From Bacteroidales bacterium (GTDB taxonomy: Bacteria; Bacteroidota; Bacteroidia; Bacteroidales; B18-G4), in the NCBI GenBank assembly GCA_018400295.1, contig JAGYMZ010000015.1:1-50190 (forward strand): a stretch of 50,190 nucleotides of DNA, given 5' to 3'. The notes beneath the pieces were generated by a model. The model did no database searches, had not been told where the DNA came from, and saw nothing but the letters and a program-made list of their open reading frames with translations. Positions 8,603-18,543 of the stretch are shown here, piece after piece. Position 1 is the stretch's first letter. Each line of letters opens with the position of its first letter. Made by a program: the position numbers and the translations under genes.

Positions 8603-9904
8603 TTAATTGCCAAACAATAAGGGTTTAAATGTGATCATGATCCATGACCAGTGACCGGTAATTCCGTCACCCTGGGAAAGATCGTGTATGATTTCCATAG
8701 TCCTGCCCGGCACCAGAAAGGAATATCCTGCATTGACCGATAATTCCTCATTCAAGGCATAGGTATAAATGAGGTCCAGCTCCGTGGCCAAATACCTGTC
8801 CGGGACCACATGATCCCCGTCTACATCCAAAACGCTTATATCGTTTTGCAAAGCAAAATAACGATAGAATATCCCGATTTTATGCTGTCTTGCCACGGCC
8901 TTCTCCAGGCTCAGATATCCATTGAACAAGCCTGCCCCGTCAGTACTTGCCGGAATATTTGAAAAATAGTCCATAAAACCGTAAAACTTATGCCTGGCTC
9001 CGTAAAGGATATCAAAAACATGGTCCTTGCTTTCATCGCCATTGCCTGTCTGGTCATTGCCGGAAATGTAATCTGCCCCCATTCCCAACGTTATGAAATC
9101 CGCTTTGTACGATGCGCTTGCAAATAATGCATAAGCACTTACACGTTTACCGGTCTTGTTTTTACCATTCTGGTAATAGCCGGAGCCGTGTATCGAAAAT
9201 TTCTTCATTTCCATCCATACATTCCCCCCGTATGTCCCTCTTAGATAGATCACATCAGGAGAATTCTCCTTTTGATACCCATTGGCCAGGGCAATCACCG
9301 AAGCAGACCAGACGGGTGAAAATTCTTTGCGCAAATAAAGAAAATTCAAAGTCCTGATCTTCATGGGGTTGTACCTTTCATTGAATAGCGACGCACGCTC
9401 GTTATTCCAGCTTAACCCCACATCAATCTGCCAAAGACCGGGCGTTATATTCATGAGCACAGCATCATAAGCCAGGGCATGTTGATTCCAGTTCCGTCCG
9501 GCCAGCAAGCGTTGATCATCATACGTCCATTCCTGCCTTCCTATTGTCACATGCGCATTGTTAAACATCTTGATTTTCAACCATGCCTCATGAACATCAA
9601 GACTTGCATCGTCGCCGAATATTCCGGTGGACGAATACAGTTCTTCATCCCCCCAAATCCTCACATCCTGAATACTTATTCTTGCCTGGATTTTTGTTTT
9701 GGTATACTGAAAATTCAAACGGGTGCGCTGAGTAACAATGTACACCGGTCTATCCTTAAGCGAATCAGCCAGCAACATTTTATACCCCCTTCTGAATTCG
9801 CCACGGGGGCGAATTTCAGCAGAAACCTCAAACTGTGCATAGGCCGAATGGCCAATTAAAAGCACCAACATACCTGTCAAAAAAAATACAATTACGTTTT
9901 TCAT
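8603..9904 (-). CDS. Alginate-export-domain outer-membrane beta-barrel protein
   Basis: A 433-residue protein with a signal peptide ending near SAYAQ (about residue 23). It then has alternating amphipathic strands typical of an outer-membrane barrel. The N-terminal part (EIRPRGEFRRGYK, RTRLNF, ISIQDVRIWG, DVHEAWLKI, VTIGRQEW-type segments) is the pattern of the alginate-export family (AlgE-like), which in Bacteroidota is a general porin family and not proof of alginate export. The protein ends in an aromatic-rich strand, as barrel proteins usually do. It converges with the LytTR gene, with 22 nt between stops. A 16-bp perfect palindrome sits 39 nt upstream of its ATG. The substrate is unknown. 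Confidence 0.88.
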   Translation of the reverse strand: MKNVIVFFLTGMLVLLIGHSAYAQFEVSAEIRPRGEFRRGYKMLLADSLKDRPVYIVTQRTRLNFQYTKTKIQARISIQDVRIWGDEELYSSTGIFGDDASLDVHEAWLKIKMFNNAHVTIGRQEWTYDDQRLLAGRNWNQHALAYDAVLMNITPGLWQIDVGLSWNNERASLFNERYNPMKIRTLNFLYLRKEFSPVWSASVIALANGYQKENSPDVIYLRGTYGGNVWMEMKKFSIHGSGYYQNGKNKTGKRVSAYALFASASYKADFITLGMGADYISGNDQTGNGDESKDHVFDILYGARHKFYGFMDYFSNIPASTDGAGLFNGYLSLEKAVARQHKIGIFYRYFALQNDISVLDVDGDHVVPDRYLATELDLIYTYALNEELSVNAGYSFLVPGRTMEIIHDLSQGDGITGHWSWIMITFKPLLFGN

Positions 9905-9943
9905 GGTCCGGTTTTAATAAATAAAATACGCTCCATCATATTT

Positions 9944-9959
9944 GCAATGCGGGCATTGC
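9944..9959. promoter_or_regulatory. Perfect palindrome GCAATGC-GG-GCATTGC, candidate operator
   Basis: GCAATGC (9944-9950) and GCATTGC (9953-9959) are exact complements separated by two bases. The size, the short spacer and the position 39 nt upstream of the barrel-protein ATG fit a dimeric regulator site. No T-run follows. No regulator is identified. Confidence 0.4.
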
Positions 9960-10133
9960 TGCAACAATCCTTAGAAAAACAGAAGCAACCAATCCAAAAA
10001 AGTACACATAATGCCGAATTTCTGGTAAAATTATTATAATTTCGGCAATGAAAGATACCGGTTACGATTTTATCCACACCCCGGTACCCGTTCCTGTTTA
10101 TCTGATACCCAACCCTCAAAAAGCGATCATCAT

Positions 10134-10550
10134 ATGGGGAAAATCCTGACTTCCTTAAAAAATATTATAGACCTCCGGATAAGCTTGCTGGGTGCTCTTT
10201 TTATGGGATTAATCGTTTTTGGCATCAACCTCTCGGAAACTGCTCAATGGGCAGGATCATCAACAGCAGCCTTAAAGCAGGGTACATTGACCCTGGTTAT
10301 GGGGGGATTTTTTATGCGGGGTTGTGAACTTCTTGCCACACGGATCAAAAAACAGTATCTGGCCTTGTTGTCTGCCGTCATGATCCCTTCGATCATCGCT
10401 GTTCTTTTGACATTTGCTGTCCACAGCATGAAAGGCACTCCCAAACCCCTCGAATCAACGCTTGTCACCTTTGTGCTTATTATACCGTCCACTGCCGTAT
10501 GGGGCTTTTTGAAGAGAAGATCCTACCGGTCCGTGCAAAAAATTTCCTGA
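10134..10550 (+). CDS. Hypothetical small integral membrane protein
   Basis: Not recognised. The 138 residues form about four hydrophobic helices (around 16-33, 48-60, 76-95 and 107-125), separated by short loops containing KKQ and KGTPKP. The C-terminus is short and basic (KRRSYRSVQKIS). No catalytic motif is visible. It stands alone between a divergent barrel-protein gene and the EF-G gene. A near match to the -7 element (TAATTTCG, 10037-10044) is upstream. The coding call rests on length, the hydrophobic pattern and lack of a competing frame. Confidence 0.7.
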   Translation: MGKILTSLKNIIDLRISLLGALFMGLIVFGINLSETAQWAGSSTAALKQGTLTLVMGGFFMRGCELLATRIKKQYLALLSAVMIPSIIAVLLTFAVHSMKGTPKPLESTLVTFVLIIPSTAVWGFLKRRSYRSVQKIS

Positions 10551-10732
10551 TGGCATCCATTCCCCCCGGACCTTTCAATAATTAGTATGGTTTTTGCTGC
10601 AATTCAAGTGAAAAATTTTCATGGCTGCGAAGCATTCACTCATTCATTAACAAAATTTTATCATTTATTTCACTTCCGGTAAAGAATAAACAGTGATCTT
10701 TGCCGCCCTTAACAGAATGATTGAAAATATAT

Positions 10733-12820
10733 ATGATGCCATTAACAAATTTGAGAAACATTGGAATTGCAGCGCATATTGATGCGGGCAAGACCACGGT
10801 GACAGAAAGGATGCTGTATTACACAGGCATGAAAAGGAAAGTCGGAGAAGTCCACGACGGACAAGCCACAATGGATTTCATGAAACAGGAGCAGGAAAGG
10901 GGAATTACCATTGCCTCCGCAGCAATATCGTGTAAATGGAACGAAGCCCAGATAAACATCATTGATACGCCCGGTCACGTGGATTTCACCCTTGAGGTCG
11001 AACGGTCATTGAGGGTAATCGACGGTATGATCGCGGTCTTTTGTGCCGTTGGTGGAGTGGAGCCGCAAAGCGAGACTGTCTGGAACCAGGCAGACCGTTA
11101 CAAGGTACCACGCATTGCTTTTATTAATAAAATGGATCGCAACGGAGCGGATTTTAATGATGCCATCACCATGATGAATGAATACCTGGATGCCCATGCG
11201 GTCCCCTTTCAGGTACCCATCGGATCAGAGGATGATTTTACCGGTTTGATCGACATCGTAAAACAAAAGGCCTATATATTTCAGGAATACGAGCGTCTTG
11301 AGACCGAAATACCAGAAGAATACAAACAACGGGCTTTGGAGGCAAGGAATTTTTTAATCGAACAGGTGGCAGAATTTGACGATTCCATCATGGAACTTTA
11401 CCTGGAAGATCAGGAAGTTCCGGAAGACCTGTTAAAGAAAGCAGCCAGGAAAGCAATCCTCCGGTTGATGATCACCCCGGTTTTTTGCGGAGCAGCATAC
11501 AAGAATAAAGGCATACAACTCTTACTGGATGCAGTGGTGGATTATATGCCCTCCCCCCTGGATATCGGTTCTGTGGTTGGGATCGATGCGGAGGATGATG
11601 AAAAATCCCACATCCGTGCTCCCTCGGCGAAAGCACCTTTTTCCGCCCTGGCTTTCAAGCTGATCCACGATCCGTATGTGGGCCAGCAAACATTTATCCG
11701 CATCTATTCCGGCTTTCTGAAAAGCGGCATGCAGATACTGAATGTCACCAAGGATAAAATGGAAAGGACCGGGCGCATTATGAAGATCAGGGCCAAGGAC
11801 CGGGAAGAGATCCAGGAGGCCGGTCCCGGTGATATCGTAGCCCTGATCGGCATGAAGGTCACAAAAACCGGTGATTCCCTAAGCGATCCGGAACATCCCG
11901 TTTTACTGGAAAACATATTGATCCCTCCCACGGTGGTGGAATTGAAGATCCTCCCAAAATCACGGAAAGAACAGGCCAAAATGGGTGAGGCGCTCAATAA
12001 GCTCACGAGCGAAGATCCTTCCCTCAACATCAGGTTCGATGATGAAACCGAAGAAACCATCATCTCCGGTATGGGTGAATTACACCTGGAGATCATTGTC
12101 GACCGGTTAAAGCATGAATTCAACTGTGAAGTGGAAGTTGGTGAACCGGCTGTAGCCCTCAGGGAAACCATCACCACCGAAACCGAAAATGAGTACAGGC
12201 ATGTAAAACAGAGCGGCGGTAAAGGTCAGTTTGCCCAAACCCTCCTCCGTTTGGAACCCAATGAGGGACAGGGCTATGAGTTCATTGACCGCATCAAGGG
12301 CGGGAACATTCCTTCTGAATTCATACCCTCGGTCAATAAGGGGATCCGTAAAACCCTGGACGAAGGGATCCTCGCCGAATATCCCATCGTGGATATCCGG
12401 GTCGTATTGCTTGACGGCAAACATCATCCGGTAGATTCTTCCGACATGGCTTTTCAGACCTGCGCATCCATCTGTTTTAAAAAGGGTTTCGCCAAAGCCA
12501 AACCCATACTCCTGGAACCTGTGATGAGGGTGGAAGTAAACACACCGGATGATCATATCGGGGATATTGTCAGCAACCTCAACAAACGAAGAGGTAAGAT
12601 CGAATCCATGAGAAGGTTCCGGAAAGGGTCGCAAAAACTGGTCGGTTTTGTTCCCCTGATGGAAATGTTCGGCTATGCCACCCAGCTCAGGAACCTGTCC
12701 AGCGGCCGGGCAAATTATTCTATGGATTTTCACCGATACATGCCCATACCCCCCTCCGTTCAGGAGGACATCCTGAAAAAACACAGGGAAAATAAACTGC
12801 AGGAGAAGCAAAGAACGTAG
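10733..12820 (+). CDS. fusA: Elongation factor G (stand-alone, probable second EF-G)
   Basis: EF-G moves tRNA and mRNA through the ribosome and, with RRF, can recycle it. The 695-residue protein has all GTPase motifs: AHIDAGKTT (14-22), switch I ERGITI (55-60), DTPGH (78-82) and NKMD (132-135). Domains II to V follow, with [15 protein letters not shown] and the domain IV/V blocks. GTP use should therefore be intact. The gene is not in a str operon with rpsL and rpsG, as the main fusA usually is, so it is probably a paralogue; the window cannot prove that another copy exists. Start ATG 10733 or 10736 was preferred over an in-frame TTG at 10721. A near-consensus GATCTTTG lies at 10695-10702. 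Confidence 0.93.
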   Translation: MMPLTNLRNIGIAAHIDAGKTTVTERMLYYTGMKRKVGEVHDGQATMDFMKQEQERGITIASAAISCKWNEAQINIIDTPGHVDFTLEVERSLRVIDGMIAVFCAVGGVEPQSETVWNQADRYKVPRIAFINKMDRNGADFNDAITMMNEYLDAHAVPFQVPIGSEDDFTGLIDIVKQKAYIFQEYERLETEIPEEYKQRALEARNFLIEQVAEFDDSIMELYLEDQEVPEDLLKKAARKAILRLMITPVFCGAAYKNKGIQLLLDAVVDYMPSPLDIGSVVGIDAEDDEKSHIRAPSAKAPFSALAFKLIHDPYVGQQTFIRIYSGFLKSGMQILNVTKDKMERTGRIMKIRAKDREEIQEAGPGDIVALIGMKVTKTGDSLSDPEHPVLLENILIPPTVVELKILPKSRKEQAKMGEALNKLTSEDPSLNIRFDDETEETIISGMGELHLEIIVDRLKHEFNCEVEVGEPAVALRETITTETENEYRHVKQSGGKGQFAQTLLRLEPNEGQGYEFIDRIKGGNIPSEFIPSVNKGIRKTLDEGILAEYPIVDIRVVLLDGKHHPVDSSDMAFQTCASICFKKGFAKAKPILLEPVMRVEVNTPDDHIGDIVSNLNKRRGKIESMRRFRKGSQKLVGFVPLMEMFGYATQLRNLSSGRANYSMDFHRYMPIPPSVQEDILKKHRENKLQEKQRT

Positions 12821-12867
12821 CATGGGCAGGTAACGGGTGGTTTTTAATCAAATAATATGTGCATACT

Positions 12868-13665
12868 ATGGTTTCAGATACAACGAAAAACTTGCAAAAT
12901 CTTTTTGGCCTTAACGGGCGAAATGCCCTGATAAGCGGTGGTTCCAAAGGTATAGGCAAAGCCATTGCCGTAAGGTTCGCAGAAGCAGGCGCCAATGTGG
13001 GCATCATCGGCAGGGATCTCGAAGGACTTACCCAGACGCGCGACCTTGTTGCGTCCATGGGCCGTGAATGCATTGTCGTTAAAGCCGACCTTGCCCATTC
13101 CAGAGGAATAGATGAAGCAGCGCAAATTGCCATGCGCTACAGCCTGAACTGGCATATCCTGGTCAACAATGCCGGGATCGCCAAACAGGCGCCTTTGTTG
13201 GAAATGCAGGAAGAGGACTGGGATTCCGTCCAGCATGTCAATCTTAAGGCCACCTTCCTGTTGTCGCAAAAAATAGTCCCCGCCATGATCAGGAACGGCG
13301 GAGGCAAAATAATCAACATTTCCTCCCTGGGTTCTTTTTTCGGAACACCGGGGTTGGGCGCATATGCCGTATCCAAATCCGGTATCAATCAGATCACACG
13401 TACCATGGCATCGGAATGGGGTCCGAAAAACATACAAGCCAACGCTATTTGTCCAACCATCATCCTTACCGAAATGGCCAGAAAAATCTGGAGAACGGAT
13501 CAGGATAAAGAGATGTATGACCAACTTGTAAAAAAGATCCCGGCCGGGAGATTCGGCACCACTGATGATGTCGCAAATCTGGCACTTTTCCTGGCCGGTC
13601 AGGCTTCGAATTACATTAATGGGACTTCCATACCGCTGGATGGCGGCAAGCTTGCCCTTCCATAA
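12868..13665 (+). CDS. Short-chain dehydrogenase/reductase (SDR), classical type
   Basis: A 265-residue cytoplasmic NAD(P)-dependent oxidoreductase. The dinucleotide motif is SGGSKGIG (23-30), the structural NNAG is at 100-103, the catalytic serine is near 153 in NISSLGSF, and Tyr166 and Lys170 sit in GAYAVSK. The C-terminus has the usual PAGRFGTTDDVANLALFLA and IPLDGG. The sequence resembles gluconate 5-dehydrogenase or 3-oxoacyl-reductase types, but the substrate cannot be fixed. An arginine shortly after the glycine motif (GRDLEG, from residue 48) hints at NADPH. The ATG at 12868 was chosen over a GTG three codons earlier. It follows EF-G by 47 nt and may be independently transcribed. Confidence 0.92.
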   Translation: MVSDTTKNLQNLFGLNGRNALISGGSKGIGKAIAVRFAEAGANVGIIGRDLEGLTQTRDLVASMGRECIVVKADLAHSRGIDEAAQIAMRYSLNWHILVNNAGIAKQAPLLEMQEEDWDSVQHVNLKATFLLSQKIVPAMIRNGGGKIINISSLGSFFGTPGLGAYAVSKSGINQITRTMASEWGPKNIQANAICPTIILTEMARKIWRTDQDKEMYDQLVKKIPAGRFGTTDDVANLALFLAGQASNYINGTSIPLDGGKLALP

Positions 13666-13901
13666 GTTCCTGCATTAATTTCCCGGCTGTTCCATCTTGC
13701 CGGATATTGTAAAAAGAATCCCTGGCCTCCCGGTTTGAAGCGTCCAAAACCCTGGCATCAGAAATACCAGACCGCCGGATGCCTTAAGGGATAAGCCATA
13801 TAAAATTGCACACGGTTGGCGACAGAAAGTAAAACGGTATTCCTTTCACAATTTACCATTTTTTCCGTAGTATTGTGGTGTACCAGACAGAATCACTGCC
13901 C

Positions 13902-14957
13902 ATGGAAATATTGTTTGTCTATCTTTTCATTGCCTTATTTTTCTCATTCGTTTGCTCTGTCCTGGAAGCAGTCATCCTCAGTGTTCCACCATCCTTTATC
14001 ACCATCAGCCTCCAGGAAAACAAAACGTTTGCAAAAAAGCTAAACCATTTTAAAGACTATATAGACAGGCCGCTCGCTGCCATACTGACCTTAAACACTT
14101 TCGCACATACCATTGGTGCTGCAGGTGTCGGAGCACAGGCCCAGCTAATCTGGGGCAATGAATATCTCTCTATAAGCTCTGCACTTCTTACGATCATCAT
14201 TCTGTTCTTTTCCGAGATCATTCCCAAAACCATAGGGGCAAATTACTGGAAAAAACTCGTGCCTGCCACGGTATATCTTTTACAGGCACTTGTTTTCATA
14301 TTGTACCCTTTTGTTGTGGTGAGCCAATTGATCACACGATTTCTCAACACGGGGGAAAGAAAAAGCGTGCTCAGCAGATCAGAATTTTCGGCCATGGCAG
14401 AAGCAGGGGCAAAAGCAGGCATTTTTCATATCGGGGAATCCAGGATCATACAAAATATTGCCAGGTTTGACCGGATACAGGCCAGGGATATCATGACCCC
14501 CCGAACCGTTCTTTATGCAGCCGATGAATCCGCGAATATTTTAAACTTTTACGAAACGCATCCGAACATACGTTTTTCCAGGATATTATTATACAAGGAA
14601 TCCCTGGACAGAATTACCGGATATGTCCTGAAAGATGAGCTGCTGATCGATATTATTGAAAAAGGCGGCAAAGCCAGGCTAAAATCCCTGAAACGGAAAT
14701 TGCCGGTTGTTTACGTCAGCCTGCCCATACCGGGACTATACCAGGTACTGATGGAAAAAAGAGATCATATTGCCCTGGTTGTTGATGAATACGGCGGTAC
14801 AGCAGGAATTGTCACCCTTGAAGACGTCATCGAAACCATACTGGGCATGGAGATCGTGGATGAAATGGACAACATAGAAGACCTGAGAAAAGCCGCCCGT
14901 GAAAAATGGAAAGAACGGGCCAGGCGCATGGGGATCAATGCGCAAAATTCCCCATGA
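13902..14957 (+). CDS. CNNM (DUF21) transmembrane protein with CBS domains
   Basis: CNNM/CorC-type proteins are membrane transporters or regulators of divalent cations, often Mg2+. The 351-residue protein has an N-terminal DUF21/CNNM domain (about 1-175). It contains the SFVCSVLEAVILSV helix, an acidic FFSEIIPKTIGANYWKKL segment and several membrane helices. A CBS pair follows at about 190-315 (MTPRTVLYA; VDEYGGTAGIVTLEDVIETILG). The C-terminal CorC_HlyC domain of longer family members is missing; the chain ends about 30 residues after the CBS pair. The ATG at 13902 gives a clean hydrophobic N-terminus, better than the GTG at 13875. Its TGA touches the stop of the next, convergent gene. Confidence 0.91.
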   Translation: MEILFVYLFIALFFSFVCSVLEAVILSVPPSFITISLQENKTFAKKLNHFKDYIDRPLAAILTLNTFAHTIGAAGVGAQAQLIWGNEYLSISSALLTIIILFFSEIIPKTIGANYWKKLVPATVYLLQALVFILYPFVVVSQLITRFLNTGERKSVLSRSEFSAMAEAGAKAGIFHIGESRIIQNIARFDRIQARDIMTPRTVLYAADESANILNFYETHPNIRFSRILLYKESLDRITGYVLKDELLIDIIEKGGKARLKSLKRKLPVVYVSLPIPGLYQVLMEKRDHIALVVDEYGGTAGIVTLEDVIETILGMEIVDEMDNIEDLRKAAREKWKERARRMGINAQNSP

Positions 14958-15746
14958 TCACTCTGCACCATGTTCCTTTAGCAGGGCCACCATAGCATCA
15001 TGGCCCCTTTCTTCCGCCAGGGATAAGGCGGTGGATCCGTCTGCCGCTTCTATATCCACACGGGCTTCATTGTCAAGCAGAAGTTGGGCGGAAGCCATAT
15101 GCCCTTCCCGGGATGCAAGCATGAGGGCCGTCTTTCCAACGGCATTCTGGTGGTCGGGCTTTGCCCCATTACTGAGCAAAAAACGAAGCAATTCATGTTT
15201 CCCGTTCACAGCAGCGTAAAGCAACGGGTTGAAGCCTTTAGCATCACCCTTGGTAAGGGCGGCATTTACATCGGCCCCATTATCGGCCAGGATCTCTAAG
15301 GCCGCTAAGCCAACATCATCCATAAGATAGCCAAACGTAGCGGCGATCATTGGGGTCATTCCCTCTACATCACCCCTGACCTTAACCTTTGCTCCGGCAT
15401 TCAACAACATGATGAGGGCATCAACGGAATTTTCGGCGGCATAAAGCAACGGGGTTTTCCCCCACCTGTCCCGTGCGTTGATGTCGGCTCCTGATGAAAT
15501 AAGATAGGAAATGATTTCATCGTTGTTTTCCCTCCCACAGGCTACGATCAAAGGGGTTGCACCCGGTTTGCTTTTACGGATATTGACATCGGTACCCGAC
15601 TCGATCATTTCCTTTACGCCTTCCAGGTCCCGTTCATAGATCAGCCTGGAAATCTCATAATACTCATTTTCCGTATTTTGGGCAAAATTGGTCCCGCCAT
15701 ATACAAAAACCCATAAAAACAGGACCAGGAATGATTTTAACTTCAT
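14958..15746 (-). CDS. Exported ankyrin-repeat protein
   Basis: A 262-residue protein with an N-terminal signal peptide (MKLKSFLVLFLWVFVYGG, cleavage near NFAQ) and about six ankyrin repeats (for example GATPLIVACGRENNDEI, GKTPLLYAAENSVDAL, GKTALMLASREGHMASA, GSTALSLAEERGHDAMV). Ankyrin repeats bind other proteins, so the likely role is a periplasmic scaffold or inhibitor; no enzyme motif is present. The upstream in-frame ATG at 15773 would add nine residues ahead of the signal peptide. A TAACTTTA element at 15773-15780 on this strand supports the later start. It converges with the CNNM gene, the two stop codons abutting without a spacer. Confidence 0.9.
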   Translation of the reverse strand: MKLKSFLVLFLWVFVYGGTNFAQNTENEYYEISRLIYERDLEGVKEMIESGTDVNIRKSKPGATPLIVACGRENNDEIISYLISSGADINARDRWGKTPLLYAAENSVDALIMLLNAGAKVKVRGDVEGMTPMIAATFGYLMDDVGLAALEILADNGADVNAALTKGDAKGFNPLLYAAVNGKHELLRFLLSNGAKPDHQNAVGKTALMLASREGHMASAQLLLDNEARVDIEAADGSTALSLAEERGHDAMVALLKEHGAE

Positions 15747-15952
15747 GATCAGATATTTTTTTATTTCGCCCAATAAAGTTAATGCCTTTCATCGAAAAAT
15801 CATAACAAATTCTGAAAAAGGCCGGCCATCATCTGAAGGCGATCCAAAAAAAAGTGGCATACAAAAACGGGCAGGAATTGGATGAACATCTCTACGTACT
15901 GTTCCGTGACAATGTATTATCTTAGCGGTCCCAAAAACCTAAGGCCAGAAAA

Positions 15953-18343
15953 ATGATCAGACGCTTAATAACCGGGATATTGATTATGACCACTACGATA
16001 TCAAAAGCACAGCATGAGCGCTATACCCCCCTGGGGCATTTCAAGGAATTCTCTTTCAGCAGGGATAAACTGGAAATCGAAGGGGAAAACGGGTTTCTTT
16101 CCCTGATCCACTATTCCCCTGACATAGTCCGGATCAAAGCCGCCAGGAACCGTTTCACCGGAGAAGTTTCCTATGCAGTGACCCGCGAACCGGAGGGACA
16201 TTTCCAATTCAAATTTAACGGGAAACTTTTCTTGCTGAACACGGATTCCATGAAGATCATTGTTGACAAATACCCCTTGAACATCAGGGTTTATGATGCA
16301 AACGACGAACTCATCTCACAGACCTATCCTGATCTGTCCTTCTCCTGGTTGGGAACTGAAGGTACTGCCCATATGGAAATGGCCCCTGGCGAGAAATTCA
16401 TCGGGCTGGGAGAAAAAACCGGCCATTTGAACCGGCGCGGAAGCAGCTATGTCCATTGGAACACAGATAACCCAGGGTACGGAACCGATGCAGATCCCCT
16501 GTACAAAACCATTCCCTTTTTTATTTCCGTAAGTGACGGCAAAATATATGGGATCTTTCTGGATAACACGGGTAAAACCTCCTTTAATTTCGGGGCTTCC
16601 ACGGACAATGCATTTTACAGCTTCACCGCGGATGACGGCATCCTCGATTATTATTTCATCCGGGGAAATTCCATTTCAGAGATCATTGAAAAATACACAT
16701 ACCTGACCGGCCGACCACAATTGCCCCCGCTATGGAGCCTGGGATACCAACAATGCCGCTTCAGCTATTACCCCGAAAAAGAAGTCCTGAGGGTGGCCGA
16801 TACATTCCGGGACAAAAAGATCCCGGCCGATGTAATTTACCTGGACATCCACTATATGGACGATTACAAGGTTTTTACCTGGGATGCGGAGCGCTTCCCC
16901 TATCCATCCGGCTTAACCAGCCAATTGAAGGACCTGGGCTTCCGCACCGTTACCATCATTGATCCCGGTGTGAAGATCGAAACGGGGTATCCCCTTTATG
17001 AAGAAGGGCACAGAAATAATTATTTTCTAAAATATCCCAATGGGGTATATTATGTTGGGGAAGTTTGGCCCGGCCGCTGTCATTTCCCTGATTTCACCAA
17101 TCCGGAGGTCAGAACATGGTGGGGCAGCCAGTATGCCCTTCTCGTTGACCAGGGGGTAAGCGGATTCTGGAACGACATGAATGAACCGGCAGCCTGGGGG
17201 CAAAGCATTCCGAACATCATTGAATTTAATTACGAAGGGGAAGGGGCTTCCCTGAAAAAGGCCCGGAACGTTTACGGACTGTTAATGTCCGGATCCGCTT
17301 ATGAAGGCAGCAAAAATGCCCTGAAGGGGGAACGGCCCTTTTTGTTGACCCGGGCAGCTTATTCGGGTATCCAGCGTTATTCTGCTGTCTGGACAGGAGA
17401 TAACGTAGCCAGTGATGAACATATGCTGTTGGGCGTTCGCCTGGTCAACAGCCTGGGGCTTTCCGGGGTACCGTTTGCCGGGTACGATGTCGGTGGTTTT
17501 GCGGGAGAAGCCTCAAAAGAATTGTATGCCCGCTGGATCTCCATTGGGGCGTTTTGCCCGCTTTTCCGGTCGCATACGGCTTATGGGAATAAATCGCAGG
17601 AACCCTGGACCTTTGGCGAAGAGACCGAAGGGATCGCAAGAAAATACATTGAATTACGTTACCGCTTACTTCCTTACATATATTCTGCCTTTTTCCAGTC
17701 AACACAAAGTGGTATTCCTCTGCAACGCAGCCTGGCCCTGGAATATCCCTTCGACGATACCGTATATCGACATGAATTTGAGAACCAGTACCTGTTTGGG
17801 GACCAGATCATGGTGGCCCCGGCACGAAGCGATGAGAAATTCATTAACGTCTACTTTCCGAAAGGAGCATGGTACCGCTTAAGCAGCGATGAATACCTGG
17901 AAGGAAACATGGAAAAGGCCGTTGCTGCCCCCCTGGATAACCTGCCGGTATTTGTCAAAGCCGGCGCTATTATTCCCATGCAATCCATTGTGCAGCACAC
18001 CGCCCAAAAGCCGTCGGATACCCTGGACATCCATATTTTTAAAGGCACAGAACCCAATAAATATGTGTATTATGAAGACGATGGCAAGTCATACCGGTAT
18101 TTGAAAGGGAATTACCACCTCCGGGAGATCCGTTATGAACCCTCCGAATCCCTCATCAAACTGGAAAAGCCCAGCGGGAACCGGACTTCCCACTTCAGGT
18201 ATTTCCGTTTCATTTTACACGGTTTTGACGGTATCCGCAAAATGGAGCTCAATGCAGTGAAGCAAAAGTTCAACCGGTCGGACAAGGTATACACCATGGT
18301 TATGGACAATATCTCTGAACAAGCTTATCTGCGCTGGGAATGA
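15953..18343 (+). CDS. Glycoside hydrolase family 31 (alpha-glucosidase/alpha-xylosidase type)
   Basis: GH31 enzymes remove terminal alpha-linked glucose or xylose with retention. The 796-residue protein has a short N-terminal signal-like segment ending near SKAQ (about 20), an N-terminal beta domain, the catalytic barrel, and C-terminal beta domains. The nucleophile is Asp408 in GFWNDMNEPA, and the acid/base is Asp483 in VWTGDN. PLWSLGYQQCRFSY (259-272) and DVIYLDIHYMDDYKVFTW (293-310) are family blocks of the substrate pocket. No T9SS tail is present, so a periplasmic location is most likely. There are no SusC/SusD genes beside it, so it is not in a typical polysaccharide-utilisation locus. 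Exact substrate is not readable. Confidence 0.94.
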   Translation: MIRRLITGILIMTTTISKAQHERYTPLGHFKEFSFSRDKLEIEGENGFLSLIHYSPDIVRIKAARNRFTGEVSYAVTREPEGHFQFKFNGKLFLLNTDSMKIIVDKYPLNIRVYDANDELISQTYPDLSFSWLGTEGTAHMEMAPGEKFIGLGEKTGHLNRRGSSYVHWNTDNPGYGTDADPLYKTIPFFISVSDGKIYGIFLDNTGKTSFNFGASTDNAFYSFTADDGILDYYFIRGNSISEIIEKYTYLTGRPQLPPLWSLGYQQCRFSYYPEKEVLRVADTFRDKKIPADVIYLDIHYMDDYKVFTWDAERFPYPSGLTSQLKDLGFRTVTIIDPGVKIETGYPLYEEGHRNNYFLKYPNGVYYVGEVWPGRCHFPDFTNPEVRTWWGSQYALLVDQGVSGFWNDMNEPAAWGQSIPNIIEFNYEGEGASLKKARNVYGLLMSGSAYEGSKNALKGERPFLLTRAAYSGIQRYSAVWTGDNVASDEHMLLGVRLVNSLGLSGVPFAGYDVGGFAGEASKELYARWISIGAFCPLFRSHTAYGNKSQEPWTFGEETEGIARKYIELRYRLLPYIYSAFFQSTQSGIPLQRSLALEYPFDDTVYRHEFENQYLFGDQIMVAPARSDEKFINVYFPKGAWYRLSSDEYLEGNMEKAVAAPLDNLPVFVKAGAIIPMQSIVQHTAQKPSDTLDIHIFKGTEPNKYVYYEDDGKSYRYLKGNYHLREIRYEPSESLIKLEKPSGNRTSHFRYFRFILHGFDGIRKMELNAVKQKFNRSDKVYTMVMDNISEQAYLRWE

Positions 18344-18543
18344 CCGGCAAAGAATTATCCGGTACAGCAGCTTCCGACTTGCAATTGTTTTTTTGAAAAT
18401 TTCCATAAATATTTTATTGTTTTTCATATAATCATTTATTATTTTTATCCGCTATTTTGACTACCCTTCTTTCCCGTATAGGCCAATTTGATGCATTAAG
18501 GCCAGGTCCATTTTCAAATATTTATTAACCTAATTCACACATC

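Noticed and set aside
10048-10149. 33-codon ATG frame overlapping the small membrane protein gene
   Set aside because: It follows a near -7 element by only a few bases and overlaps the next start by 16 nt. No motif supports it, so it is probably chance leader sequence.
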